From assembly GCF_002925845.1 (NCBI RefSeq), contig NZ_PDNI01000028.1, positions 62,001 through 126,000 on the forward strand: DNA of 64,000 bases. Reading direction: 5' to 3'. Positions 16,769 to 25,650 of this stretch are shown here, piece after piece. The first letter of the stretch is position 1, and each line of letters starts with the position of its first letter. The position numbers and the translations under genes were made by a program. This DNA is from Roseovarius nitratireducens (GTDB lineage Bacteria > Pseudomonadota > Alphaproteobacteria > Rhodobacterales > Rhodobacteraceae). The notes beneath the pieces are model-generated. The model searched no databases, was not told where the DNA came from, and worked only from the letters and a program-made list of their open reading frames with translations.

Positions 16769-17665
16769 ATGACACAACCGCAGACAGACAGCCTGGGCCG
16801 GGCCACCTTCCACCATATCGCGCCGCAATCCCATGTGCGGCCCACCGAGCGCGAAATCCGTTGGTTCAAGCACCTCGAACGCCACGGCCCGCAAAGCTCG
16901 CAGTACCTTTACGAGCTTACCCGCGACACGCACCGCTGCAGGGATACGGCGCTCAGGCAGATGCAGAAACTCCGCGCCGGCGGGTATCTCGCACTGCCGC
17001 GCCAGCAACGCGCGACCGAGCGTGCGGAGTTCAACCCGTATATCTATGACCTCACGAAAAAGGCGAAGGATCATCTCCGCGATCTCGGCCTTGACGAGCC
17101 GACGGTTCACCCCACCGGGCACTGGTGGCACGGTTACACTGTCTCGTGCGTGACCGGGTCGATCGACATCGCTGCGGCTCGCGAGGGTGTGCGCTACATC
17201 CCGACGCACGAAATCCTGTCCCGGACCGGGGCCGATCTCGCGATCCCTGTCGCGGGCACGAAGCTGATCCCGGACCAGCTCTTTGCGCTGGATTACGGCG
17301 GCAGCTACCGCGCGTTTGCCTTGGAGGTGGATCGAGGCACGGAACCCAAGACATCGCCCGCCAGACGCAAGAGCTGGGCACGATCTATCGAGCAGTATCA
17401 GCATGTGATCGAGCGGCAACTCTATAAGAGGCATTACGGACTCAAGGCCAATCTGATCGTGTTGTGGGTGTTCTCGTCTCGAACCGATCGAGAACGCTTT
17501 TTAAAGTTGGCATCTTCGACAGCCCCGAAGCTGGCACCGTATGTATTGGGGCAAGTCGTCGGAGGCGATGTGATCGCCCGCGCAGCACCTCGCATCGAAA
17601 CGCGGCTGTTCGACGGCCACTGGATGCGGCCAGATCGGAGCCGCGTCCGGATTTGTTGCGTCTAG
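16769..17665 (+). CDS. Replication-relaxation family protein
   Basis: 298 residues. The first 100 residues are a winged-helix unit (REIRWFKHLERHGPQSSQYLYELT...DTALRQMQKLRAGGYL). The rest resembles the plasmid Replic_Relax family, which has a nuclease-like core: PDQLFALDYGGSYRAFALEVDRGTE has the D...E-x-D pattern, followed by SIEQYQHVIE. These proteins are linked to plasmid replication or mobilisation. ATG 16769 is 20 bp after the VirD4-like gene, so the two are one operon. Best candidate for the protein that recognises the element's origin or transfer site. Confidence 0.8.
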   Translation: MTQPQTDSLGRATFHHIAPQSHVRPTEREIRWFKHLERHGPQSSQYLYELTRDTHRCRDTALRQMQKLRAGGYLALPRQQRATERAEFNPYIYDLTKKAKDHLRDLGLDEPTVHPTGHWWHGYTVSCVTGSIDIAAAREGVRYIPTHEILSRTGADLAIPVAGTKLIPDQLFALDYGGSYRAFALEVDRGTEPKTSPARRKSWARSIEQYQHVIERQLYKRHYGLKANLIVLWVFSSRTDRERFLKLASSTAPKLAPYVLGQVVGGDVIARAAPRIETRLFDGHWMRPDRSRVRICCV

Positions 17666-17803
17666 CCCTGTCGTAGCGGCAGTGCGGTCAGATACAGAGT
17701 AACCGGACGTCGAACGCAGTATGACGATCATTCATGGATAAGGCTGCCGAACCAAGGTCCGATACCCTGCTTCTAACGTGTCTCTTGTGTCAGGTGGCGA
17801 ACA

Positions 17804-20635
17804 CTAGTCGACACCGTCGATGAAGGTTTCAACGAACGTCCTGATCTTGTCGATGACGCGATCCGCGACGCTGCGTCGCTCGCGCAAGGAAGGGCGCGTC
17901 TCCATGATCCCGATGACATCATCACGCATCGGGGTTTTCTCCGTGAAGAGATAGGTGCCGATAACCGCCTCAAGCCCATCTTGCTTGAGCGCTTCTTCGC
18001 GGCTGAGGGCCTCGATGGCCTGGCGCTTCTCGTCGGCCCAATATGTATCAAACGCCTCTCCGACATCGGCGCTCGCGGGCAGATTGGCAAAATGTTCAGC
18101 GATAAACCGCTCGATGAGCTCCTTCTTGCTGCGCAGCTGCGCCTCGGTGTCGAGCACGTCCATGATGCTCTTGCGGGTCTTGGCCTGCTCTGCGGGGGTC
18201 TTGTCGCGCATGGTGCGCAGCAGATTGATGATGTAGCTGACATTGATCTTGTCGCGGCTGATGAGTTCGATTTCGAAGTCGAGGTCATTGAGGACAGACA
18301 CCTTCTCCTTTTCCTTGTCGCTGCGCACTTTGTCATGCAGGTCAAGATATTTGCTGCGGTAATCGGCAAAGCTCTGCGCGTCGATCGGCAATTCGGAAAA
18401 GTCGAACTGGGTGAAACAGTCGAGCACGTTCTTGATGCGGATCACCTCCCGGAAGGCCTGCACGAAGCGCGCCTCATCCTCTTCGGTGACCAGTGCGTCG
18501 ACGCTCTCGACGGTGGGCGTGATGGCCAAAAGCTTGGCCACCGCATCCTCGAACTTCGCGACATAATCCTCGTAGGGAGCAAGGATGATGTCTTCCTGAG
18601 CGTCCTTGTTGGCGAACAGTTCGATCGCCTTATCGGTGGCGGGTTTGAGGTTGCGGAAGGCAACCACATTGCCCTGGGACTTCTTCGCCCCCATGATGCG
18701 GTTGGTGCGTGAATAGGCCTGGATGAGCCCGTGGTGTTTGAGGTTCTTGTCGACGTAGATCGTATTGAGCGCCTTGCTGTCGAAGCCGGTAAGAAACATG
18801 TTTACCACCAGCAGAATATCGACCTCGCGGTTCTTCACGCGCTTTCCGATATCCTTGTAATAGGAATAGAAGAGCTTTCCGTCCTTCGTGGAGTAATTGG
18901 TGCCGAACCGCGCGTTGTAGTCGCTGATGAAGCTGTCGAGCGCCTCGCGGCTATGCGCATTCACGGGCTGGCTATCGTCCGGCAGGTCACCTCCGATGCC
19001 CATGCCATCGGCGTCGGCATCCTCTTCATTGGCCTGGTAGGAAAAGATGGTGGCCACGGTCAGATCATGCTCCCCGGCGATCTTCTTGGCCTTGAAGAGC
19101 TTATAATAGGCGATCAGGGTTTTCACGTTCGACACGCACATGATGGCGGTGAACTGGCGGCCATGGGTTTTCCGGTCGTGGTTGGCGACGATGTAGTCCA
19201 CGATCTTCTCAAGCCGGTCAGGAGCTTCCATCACCTCGGCCGTATCGATGGCCTCCACCTCGATATCCTCGATACCCTCCTTGCCCTTGAAGGTGCGGAT
19301 ATACTCGACCGAAAACTTCAGCACGTTCTCGTCCCGAATCGCATCGGTGATGACATACTTGTGCAGGCACTCTCCGAAGAGGTCTTTGGTGGTGCGCCTG
19401 CCTAGGGCATTCTTTGCCGCGTTCTCGGCGAAGATCGGCGTGCCGGTGAAGCCGAACATCTGCACGTTCTGGAAGAAATCGCTGATGCGCCGATGCGTGT
19501 CTCCGAACTGGCTGCGGTGGCATTCATCGAAGATGAAGACCATGCGCTTGTCGCGCAGGCCTTCCATGGTCTTCAGATGACGTTCGCGACTGATGGCGGT
19601 GTTGAGCTTCTGAAGCGTGGTGACGATCAGTGGTGTATCATCGGAGAACTGCCGCACCAGGTTTCCGGTATTGGTCGTGGCATCCACGCTGCCTTCCTGA
19701 AAACTGTTGAACTCCTTGATAGTCTGAAAATCGAGGTCCTTGCGATCCACCACGAAGACAACCTTGTGCACATGCGGGCTCTGCGTGAGGATTTGCGCGG
19801 CCTTGAAGCTGGTGAGCGTCTTGCCTGATCCCGTCGTGTGCCAGACATAGCCGTTCTTCGGCCCGTTCTGCACACGCTCCACGATCGCCTCGACCGCGTA
19901 GAACTGATACGGGCGCAATGCCATCAGCATCCGGTCGCTCTCGTGCAGCACGATGTATTTTGTGATCATCTTCGAGAGGGTGCATTTCTCGAGGAAGGCG
20001 TCGGCAAACTCGCTGAGCTGGGTTATCTTCGTGTTGTCTCGGTCAGCCCAGAAGAAGGTCTGCTTGAAATCTCGCCGCTGCACGGGCGCGTTGGCGAAAT
20101 ACTTGGTGTTGACGCCATTCGAGATCACGAAAAGCTGTAAATACCCGAACAACCCGTACCCGGCGGAGAAGCTGTGCCTGTGATACCGGTTCGTCTGGTT
20201 GAAGGCTTCCTTCATCTCGAGCCCGCGCCGCTTCAGTTCGATCTGTACAAGGGGCAGGCCATTCACCAGAAGCGTCACGTCGTAGCGGTTCTTGTAACAC
20301 CCCTCCATCGTGACCTGGTTGGTCACCTGATACTGGTTCTTGCACCACTGCACTTGATTGATCAGCTCGATATAGCCGGTGGTGCCATCGTCGCGGGAGA
20401 AATCCACCTTGTCACGCAGGATTTTGGCTTTCTCGAAGATGTTCCCGCGTGCCAGCTTGTTGAGTACCTGCTTGAATTCAGCGTCTGACAAGTTGGTCTT
20501 GTTGTGGATTTCAAGCCGACGCTTGAGGTTCGCGACCAGATCAGCCTCATCCGCAATCGTCACGCGATCCCAGCCCAGAGTTTCAAGCTGGTTGATCAGG
20601 GCGTTCTCAAGCTGCTGCTCTGTTTGGGTATTCAT
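17804..20635 (-). CDS. hsdR: Type I restriction enzyme R subunit (translocase/endonuclease)
   Basis: 943 residues, usual HsdR length. The N-terminal nuclease has D119 and E133-L-K135 (PD-(D/E)xK). The SF2 motor has TTGSGKT (267-273), DECH (370-373), FTGTPIF and late motifs VVNMFLTGFDSK and YSRTNR. The C-terminal helical part binds the methylase core. It would cut DNA lacking host methylation after ATP-driven translocation. Last gene of the hsdM-hsdS-abi-hsdR set, 143 bp after abi with a hairpin between, so it may have its own promoter. Confidence 0.95.
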   Translation of the reverse strand: MNTQTEQQLENALINQLETLGWDRVTIADEADLVANLKRRLEIHNKTNLSDAEFKQVLNKLARGNIFEKAKILRDKVDFSRDDGTTGYIELINQVQWCKNQYQVTNQVTMEGCYKNRYDVTLLVNGLPLVQIELKRRGLEMKEAFNQTNRYHRHSFSAGYGLFGYLQLFVISNGVNTKYFANAPVQRRDFKQTFFWADRDNTKITQLSEFADAFLEKCTLSKMITKYIVLHESDRMLMALRPYQFYAVEAIVERVQNGPKNGYVWHTTGSGKTLTSFKAAQILTQSPHVHKVVFVVDRKDLDFQTIKEFNSFQEGSVDATTNTGNLVRQFSDDTPLIVTTLQKLNTAISRERHLKTMEGLRDKRMVFIFDECHRSQFGDTHRRISDFFQNVQMFGFTGTPIFAENAAKNALGRRTTKDLFGECLHKYVITDAIRDENVLKFSVEYIRTFKGKEGIEDIEVEAIDTAEVMEAPDRLEKIVDYIVANHDRKTHGRQFTAIMCVSNVKTLIAYYKLFKAKKIAGEHDLTVATIFSYQANEEDADADGMGIGGDLPDDSQPVNAHSREALDSFISDYNARFGTNYSTKDGKLFYSYYKDIGKRVKNREVDILLVVNMFLTGFDSKALNTIYVDKNLKHHGLIQAYSRTNRIMGAKKSQGNVVAFRNLKPATDKAIELFANKDAQEDIILAPYEDYVAKFEDAVAKLLAITPTVESVDALVTEEDEARFVQAFREVIRIKNVLDCFTQFDFSELPIDAQSFADYRSKYLDLHDKVRSDKEKEKVSVLNDLDFEIELISRDKINVSYIINLLRTMRDKTPAEQAKTRKSIMDVLDTEAQLRSKKELIERFIAEHFANLPASADVGEAFDTYWADEKRQAIEALSREEALKQDGLEAVIGTYLFTEKTPMRDDVIGIMETRPSLRERRSVADRVIDKIRTFVETFIDGVD

Positions 20636-20750
20636 AAGCTACTGATATCTTGTGATTCTTGTAAGTTCTAGTAAATCTGGCGGTGCTTCACTCATCCACA
20701 GTCTGTTCTTGATAAATTCAGGATCCTAACGTATATTAATATCATACACG

Positions 20751-20783
20751 ACTGACGCCTCTGCACCATGTGCACGCGTCAGT
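20751..20783 (-). terminator. Hairpin overlapping the abi stop codon
   Basis: Arms ACTGACGC (20751-20758) and GCGTCAGT (20776-20783) with an inner GTGCAC palindrome. On the minus strand the stem begins within the last codon and the TGA of abi. An AT-rich stretch (20725-20750) follows rather than a T run, so it could terminate, stabilise the upstream message, or separate hsdR expression. Confidence 0.5.
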
Positions 20784-21699
20784 TTTCGTTTTTGGGACGC
20801 CACAGCGCCCACTCGTCCCATCCTTCAACCACACCCATGTCACTCAGATGCACCTTGCCGTTTGTCGGGGTAGGGAAGTTGAGCAGGTGCTCACGCACAC
20901 GGTCGCGCCATGAAGAGCGTGGGCACAGTTGCTCGAGGAAGAACTGCATGATGCAGAAGTAACGGAAGGGGCGGTACTGGTTGGTATGCGCGATCTGAGA
21001 AAACTGTGGCGGGACAGCCGCGTGGTCTTTGATGTTATTGTTCCAGAGACGTTCATGGTGTGCGGCCACGTTGCGTAGATAGGTAAGCGACTTGAGCCAT
21101 TGCTCGAGGACATGCCCGCCGCTCAGTCCATACTTCCCCGCGATCCGATCCCGATCCTGGCGGCGCATCATCTTGAAGAGGTGTGACAACGCACCGAAGT
21201 CAAAGATCTCTATGGCAACCCAGATAGGCAACTCACCGTAGGTATCGAGATTGTGCCGAACAAACGCCCGTCGGTCGGATCGTGACTTTAGGTCACCGTA
21301 CTTTCGTATCCACCGATCGGCTTGCCCATTCTTGACGAACTTCTGATTGAGGAATTCAGCCTTGGTATGGGCAACCGGATCGTGCTGCCCGAGGGTACTG
21401 GCGACATCGACCTGTAAGGCGAGCTCGATTCTCTCCAACGCATCGAGCGCTAGCAGCCGCAGCCGCTTGTCGAAGACATAAAGATCCACGATCTCGCTCA
21501 GGTGGGTATCTGGTGTGAAGTGGTCGAGGATCTGGCCCATCTCATCTTTGGCGCGAAAGGAAAACCAATAGCCGCTCAAACGGTAATAGCCAAACCGTTC
21601 CAACGCCTGCGCCGCGCGAGCCTCATCGGTGATCACCATGCCCTTGGACTTAAGGACGCCGATCTGCGCATCGATGGATTTCCATGGTTTCATAGGCAT
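20779..21699 (-). CDS. Abi_2 (AbiD/AbiF-like) abortive infection protein
   Basis: 306 residues matching the Abi_2 family: KPWKSIDAQIGVLKSKGM start, FGYYRLSGYWFSFR (36-49), VDLYVFDKRLRLLALDALERIE (71-92) and the C-terminal RNVAAHHERLWN block. R209 and H214 fit the Rx4H ribonuclease motif of HEPN domains, so it is probably an RNase toxin that stops growth on phage infection. It sits between hsdS and hsdR and overlaps the hsdS stop by one base, so it is part of the restriction operon. Confidence 0.92.
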   Translation of the reverse strand: MPMKPWKSIDAQIGVLKSKGMVITDEARAAQALERFGYYRLSGYWFSFRAKDEMGQILDHFTPDTHLSEIVDLYVFDKRLRLLALDALERIELALQVDVASTLGQHDPVAHTKAEFLNQKFVKNGQADRWIRKYGDLKSRSDRRAFVRHNLDTYGELPIWVAIEIFDFGALSHLFKMMRRQDRDRIAGKYGLSGGHVLEQWLKSLTYLRNVAAHHERLWNNNIKDHAAVPPQFSQIAHTNQYRPFRYFCIMQFFLEQLCPRSSWRDRVREHLLNFPTPTNGKVHLSDMGVVEGWDEWALWRPKNEN

Positions 21700-22922
21700 T
21701 ATACAAACATTTGTTGCAGCAGTCCGGTCTTGAAGCGGCGGACCTCCTGGAGCAGCATGCCAGCCAGGTCGATCTTGACATCAAGCGCCGAGAGGAAATC
21801 GGCAATCTTGCGTTGCTCGGCGGGGTGGGGAAGGGATACCCTCAGGTTTCGCATTTGTGAGGCGTATAGGTGCACAACGGAATTACCTTGCGCATAGCTG
21901 GCTATGTCTTTTCGCTTCGCGTTGTTTAGATAATAGGCGAGAAATACGCCATTCGGCGCGCCACGCAGCACATTGATATCGCCGCCAAGAGCGATACCGT
22001 CGTCTTCGACGCAACAAGCCCGCGCCATATCGAGGGGGTCCTCTCCGGACGCCGGGATGATGACATCACCGGGTTGGCTTAAATAGAGGGCGCTTGAGGC
22101 GGCATTGGTTGCAGATTGCACTGCGGTGATATGCTCACGGTAGACGGTATAGATTTCTCCATATCTGATGCAGGGTGTAACGCCACCTTCAGTGATGTCG
22201 GCCTTTGAAATACCTTTACCTTTAGAGAAGTTCACCACCTCTTCCAGTCGCTTCTCCTCCCAGTCCGGGAAATCTTGACCATTCTCATCCTTGAAACGGA
22301 TTTCTTTATTGAAGATCTGCTGCACGCAGCCCTTTTTGTAATGCTCCAGCAAGGTTTTCTTGCGCGCCAGTTGCGCAATTTTCGTATCCACCGCGCCAAG
22401 GAATTCCGCAATCTTGCGTTGCTCGGGAATGGTGGGGAAGCGGTGCTTGATCTTTTGAAAGTCCTTTTTACTCAAAACTCGGTTTCGACCTGCTCCGCCC
22501 GGCGAAATTAGATCAAGGGTTTTTCGGAAACGCCTGTCCTCAATGACATACTCAAAAAACTCGTGAATGACTTTTTCTCGTTTGAATGTGTAGGTAGGAA
22601 ACCTATGAGAAACCAAGCCTCCATGATCGTCCATCCTAGCGATAGCAATGGCCCCCTCCCAAGCAAATGTGATATTCACAATGAGGTCATTTCTGTGAAC
22701 CTCATACAAGGTCTCCATAGCAATTTTCTCGGGCTCCGAGTCGGGTTTTTGAAACGTTCCTTTGCCATGACTGCGAACTCCGAGAGCGAGATATTTTTCT
22801 GATGGCTTTGGAACAGCGCGAAAGTCTGGGTGTAGGAATGAAGAGAACTCTTGCTCCGTCCAAGCCCCCTCGAAATCCGGAAACCTCAACTTTGGCATGT
22901 TTTGTTGATCTGTCTGTGTCAT
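21699..22922 (-). CDS. hsdS: Type I restriction enzyme specificity subunit
   Basis: 407 residues with two target-recognition domains, each followed by a conserved helical spacer: PTIPEQRKIAEFLGAVDTKI (middle) and LPHPAEQRKIADFLSALDVKI (end). Starts PKLRFPDFEGAWTEQ, as usual for this HsdS class. The two TRDs differ strongly, implying a bipartite asymmetric target. ATG 22922 lies 10 bp after the hsdM stop; a frame open to 23042 would intrude into hsdM. TRD regions look more AT-rich than the spacers, as expected for exchanged domains. Confidence 0.93.
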   Translation of the reverse strand: MTQTDQQNMPKLRFPDFEGAWTEQEFSSFLHPDFRAVPKPSEKYLALGVRSHGKGTFQKPDSEPEKIAMETLYEVHRNDLIVNITFAWEGAIAIARMDDHGGLVSHRFPTYTFKREKVIHEFFEYVIEDRRFRKTLDLISPGGAGRNRVLSKKDFQKIKHRFPTIPEQRKIAEFLGAVDTKIAQLARKKTLLEHYKKGCVQQIFNKEIRFKDENGQDFPDWEEKRLEEVVNFSKGKGISKADITEGGVTPCIRYGEIYTVYREHITAVQSATNAASSALYLSQPGDVIIPASGEDPLDMARACCVEDDGIALGGDINVLRGAPNGVFLAYYLNNAKRKDIASYAQGNSVVHLYASQMRNLRVSLPHPAEQRKIADFLSALDVKIDLAGMLLQEVRRFKTGLLQQMFV

Positions 22923-22932
22923 GGGCGCAGGC

Positions 22933-24516
22933 TTAGGAATTAAAGGGGCTTGGGATACCAAGCTCATCACAGAACCCGGCGACATTTGCGTCGGTCTCGG
23001 CCATCTCGGCCTCGAGCCATTGCAGCTCGGCCGTGATGGCAATCAGGTCGATGGGGTCTTCATCTTCAAAGGTATCGACGTAACGCGGGATGTTCAGGTT
23101 GTAGTCGTTCTCGGCCACCTCGCTGAGCGGGGCTACATAGCTGTAGCGTTCGACGGTCTCACGCCTCTCGTACGTATCGACAATCTTCTCGACATGCGCG
23201 TCGGTCAGGTGGTTCTGGTTGCCCTGCTTCTCAAAGTCCCGGCTGGCGTCGATGAAAAGGATATCGCCGTCATGCACGCGGCATTTCTTGAGCACCAGGA
23301 TACAGGCCGGGATGGATGTGCCGTAGAAGATGTTGGGCGGTAGTCCGATCACGGCATCGAGGTAGTTCTGCTCTTTGATGATGTATTCGCGGATCACCCC
23401 CTCGGCCGCGCCTCGGAACAGCACCCCGTGCGGCAGTACCACGGCGGCGGTACCGTTGTCGGCCAGCTGGTGGATCATATGCTGCACAAAGGCAAAGTCG
23501 GCCTTCGACGCCGGTGCCATCTTCCCGTAGATGCTGAAGCGGTCATCGGTCTCGTTGAGGGGGTTGTTTGCCCCCTTCCATTTGGCAGAAAAGGGCGGGT
23601 TGGCCACCACGGCCTCAAAGCGCTCCAGGATGTGCTGAGGCTCTTCGAGCGTGTCTTCCTGCTGAATATCGAAGCGGCTGAAATGCACGTCATGCAGGAT
23701 CATGTTCATGCGTGCGAGGTTGTAGGTGGTGCGGTTGAGCTCCTGCCCGTAGAAGTGCCCGACCTGGGCTTCCTTGGCGATACGCAAGAGCAAAGAGCCC
23801 GATCCACACGCGGGATCATAGGCGGATTTGATCTTGGTCTTGCCAAGGGTCACGATTTTCGCCAGCACGCGGCTGACCTGCTGCGGGGTATAGAACTCGC
23901 CGGCCTTTTTTCCCGCCCCGGAGGCAAACTTTCCGATCAGGTATTCATAGGCATCGCCCAGAACGTCGGCGTCCACCTGGTCGAGCTGGAAATCGATCTG
24001 GTCAAGATGGGCCAGTACCTTGGCGATGAGGGTGTTGCGCGCGGCAGGGGAGCGGCCCAGCTTCGTGCTGGCCAGGTCGATATCCTCGAAGAGCTTGTTG
24101 AAATCGTCTTCACTGTCATTGCCCATCGTACTCAGCTCGATGGCGTTGAGAATGCCTTGCAGGTCTTCCAGAATGAAGTTGTCAGCAACTTCCCCGTCGT
24201 CTTCATCGACCTTGATGTTTCCACGCTTGGCGATGGCGGTGAATATCTCGTTGGGCTTCAGAAAATACCCGAGCTTCTCAAGGGACTCCTCGCGGATCGC
24301 CTCGAGGTCGTCCGCGTCTGTGACCTGAGCGTAATCCTTCACATGCTCCGTCTCGAGAAGCTTGTTTGCGAACAGGTGCTGCTTCTCGGAGAGATACTTG
24401 TAGAAAATGAAGCCCAGGATGTAGTCGCGGAACTCGTCCGCATCCATCTTCCCACGCAGCTCGTTCGCGATACTCCAGAGTTGGCGCTCCAGTCGCTGCT
24501 TTTGTGCTTCAGTCAT
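22933..24516 (-). CDS. hsdM: Type I restriction enzyme DNA methyltransferase subunit
   Basis: 527 residues. The helical N-terminal HsdM domain (LERQLWSIANELRGKMDADEFRDYILG) is followed by the N6-adenine methylase: motif I DPACGSGSLLL (234-244) and motif IV NPPF (306-309). It methylates the host target with HsdS. ATG 24516 chosen because it gives the standard N-terminus; the longer frame to 24624 would include the hairpin at 24606-24636. Confidence 0.95.
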   Translation of the reverse strand: MTEAQKQRLERQLWSIANELRGKMDADEFRDYILGFIFYKYLSEKQHLFANKLLETEHVKDYAQVTDADDLEAIREESLEKLGYFLKPNEIFTAIAKRGNIKVDEDDGEVADNFILEDLQGILNAIELSTMGNDSEDDFNKLFEDIDLASTKLGRSPAARNTLIAKVLAHLDQIDFQLDQVDADVLGDAYEYLIGKFASGAGKKAGEFYTPQQVSRVLAKIVTLGKTKIKSAYDPACGSGSLLLRIAKEAQVGHFYGQELNRTTYNLARMNMILHDVHFSRFDIQQEDTLEEPQHILERFEAVVANPPFSAKWKGANNPLNETDDRFSIYGKMAPASKADFAFVQHMIHQLADNGTAAVVLPHGVLFRGAAEGVIREYIIKEQNYLDAVIGLPPNIFYGTSIPACILVLKKCRVHDGDILFIDASRDFEKQGNQNHLTDAHVEKIVDTYERRETVERYSYVAPLSEVAENDYNLNIPRYVDTFEDEDPIDLIAITAELQWLEAEMAETDANVAGFCDELGIPSPFNS

Positions 24517-24605
24517 GATTTCATTGTACTTTTTTCTGCCGCTTTGCGCAAAGTGACGCAGTGAGGGGCAATTGGCAACAGGCGAATAGGCGGGTTTGAA
24601 ATAGT

Positions 24606-24636
24606 GGGCGGCTGGCTTGTGCACTGCCAGCCGCCC
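24606..24636 (-). terminator. Strong hairpin after the alpA-like gene
   Basis: Perfect 11-bp stem GGGCGGCTGGC/GCCAGCCGCCC with a 9-base loop, 12 bp after the stop of the AlpA-like gene and upstream of hsdM. On the minus strand it is followed by ACTATTT. It probably limits read-through from the regulator into the restriction operon. Confidence 0.65.
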
Positions 24637-24647
24637 TGGCTCCTGAA

Positions 24648-24845
24648 TCAGGAGTGTCGTTCGGGTTCTTCGCGGCTGTCCAACCGTTGCTGGAGCCAGT
24701 CCAGAACTTCGTCCTCAACCCATCCCACTCTGTTCGAGCCCAGCTGTACCCGCTTGGGGAATTGGCCTGCTTTTTCCAGCCGCGCGATGTGTTGCGGCGA
24801 GTAGAGGACCAGCTCCTTGAGTTGGCGCTTTGAAAGTATCCTCAT
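24648..24845 (-). CDS. AlpA-like excisionase/transcriptional regulator
   Basis: 65 residues: MerR-like winged helix of the AlpA family (LSKRQLKELVLYSPQHIARLEKAGQFPKRVQLGSNRVGW, then VEDEVLDWLQQRL). AlpA proteins switch on integrase genes or act as excisionases in phage-like islands. ATG 24845 has GGAG 8 bases upstream; the ATG at 24872 is less well placed. It sits at the right side of the island, close to the decayed integrase at 25268, its probable former partner. Confidence 0.88.
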   Translation of the reverse strand: MRILSKRQLKELVLYSPQHIARLEKAGQFPKRVQLGSNRVGWVEDEVLDWLQQRLDSREEPERHS

Positions 24846-24868
24846 CACGATGTCTCCATGACTGAAGA

Positions 24869-24904
24869 GCATCGCGATGCCCTAGGGTTGACAAAAGCCT
24901 AGGC
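24869..24904 (-). promoter_or_regulatory. Palindromic operator-like cluster upstream of the AlpA-like gene
   Basis: GCATCGCGATGC (24869-24880, perfect 12-bp palindrome) is followed by CCTAGG (24881-24886) and, 11 bp on, GCCTAGGC (24897-24904). The dense symmetry just upstream of a small DNA-binding regulator suggests self-regulation. Confidence 0.5.
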
Positions 24905-25267
24905 ATCCTGAACCTACAACGAGTTGCGAAATGGATAAAGGTTTTCGAACGTGTAAGCCTTGCCGGATTCCCCTAAGGGTACGGTCCTCGGTCTGGCTTC
25001 GAACCTCTGAATTCAAAGTGGTTCTGGGGTATGTGCCCGGGGTACATTTTTAAACCACACATCATATATGATTACATATCAATTATTTAACTGACAATTG
25101 TGAGTCCTCTCCTGGCACCAAGAAATCAGGTGTGGCCCTTCGATTAAGTCAATATATTTAAACAACAATCCGCTTCTGTCGTAGCGAGATCACTATCGAC
25201 TGAACGTGTTTTGCCACACTTTCCACTACATCAACGCTTGCGTGCGGCGACGCTTTGCGGCAGCGGA
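24905..25267. other. AT-richer non-coding tract at the island edge
   Basis: No gene, tRNA or terminator could be supported. Around 25040-25170 it is clearly more AT-rich than the rest of the window (for example ACATCATATATGATTACATA, which is itself near-palindromic). This fits a junction or attachment region but no repeat with another site was found by eye. Confidence 0.4.
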
Positions 25268-25430
25268 TTGGCATGCCGAATTCATCTCCGCGGGTCCACC
25301 TACCATCTCCGTCGCCGGGCTCCGAAGCGCTAGTCAGCGGTCGAATCGCGCAAGGTCGTCTACGTCGCGCTCAAGACGGACAGCCTGTCCAAAGCCCGCC
25401 GATGGCCGTGCTTTAATGACGAAAGAAGAC
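25268..25430 (+). pseudogene. Decayed N-terminus of a tyrosine integrase
   Basis: In the frame of 25301 the translation reads YHLRRRAPKR, a TAG stop, then SAVESRKVVYVALKTDSLSKAR. This matches the start of phage-type integrases of Rhodobacterales (an xxLRRRVPKRY...RKVVxxSLKTDSLxxA pattern). The stop codon at 25331 and frameshifts on both sides destroy it, and no catalytic domain follows. It is the likely relic of the integrase that brought in the AlpA/restriction part. Recognition is by eye. Confidence 0.5.
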
Positions 25431-25575
25431 GCCACCCCGACCCCAACTCTTGCAGGGCGGCCTGGCGCAGGGCCACCATCTTCTTCCCAGCGCGTCGGTG
25501 ATCCAAAACTTGACTTGGTGGTCATCATAGACGGGTAGCCGCCCGCGTACAGACCCTAGCCGCCCTGTCGGACGA

Positions 25576-25650
25576 GTGACGGCTCTCTTCAATCACCTTG
25601 GCACGGTGGAGCAGTGGATCAAGAAGGGCAAGATGGCGGAGGGCGACGTG
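25576..25650 (+). pseudogene. Transposase fragment (IS1380-like)
   Basis: A short segment translates to LFNHLGTVEQWIKKGK, resembling the conserved RGTxEQWIKEGK block of IS1380-type transposases near their C-terminal catalytic region. Nothing recognisable precedes it, and downstream similarity is lost within about 10 codons. Probably a debris piece at the island boundary. Confidence 0.4.

Noticed and set aside
22933-24624. Longer hsdM start at 24624
   Set aside because: It would place the perfect 11-bp hairpin at 24606-24636 across the start and add 36 residues unlike the normal HsdM N-terminus.
24985-25015. tRNA-like TTCGAA sequence near the island edge
   Set aside because: The T-arm stem around TTCGAA does not pair, and no acceptor or anticodon stems could be built, so no tRNA gene is called.
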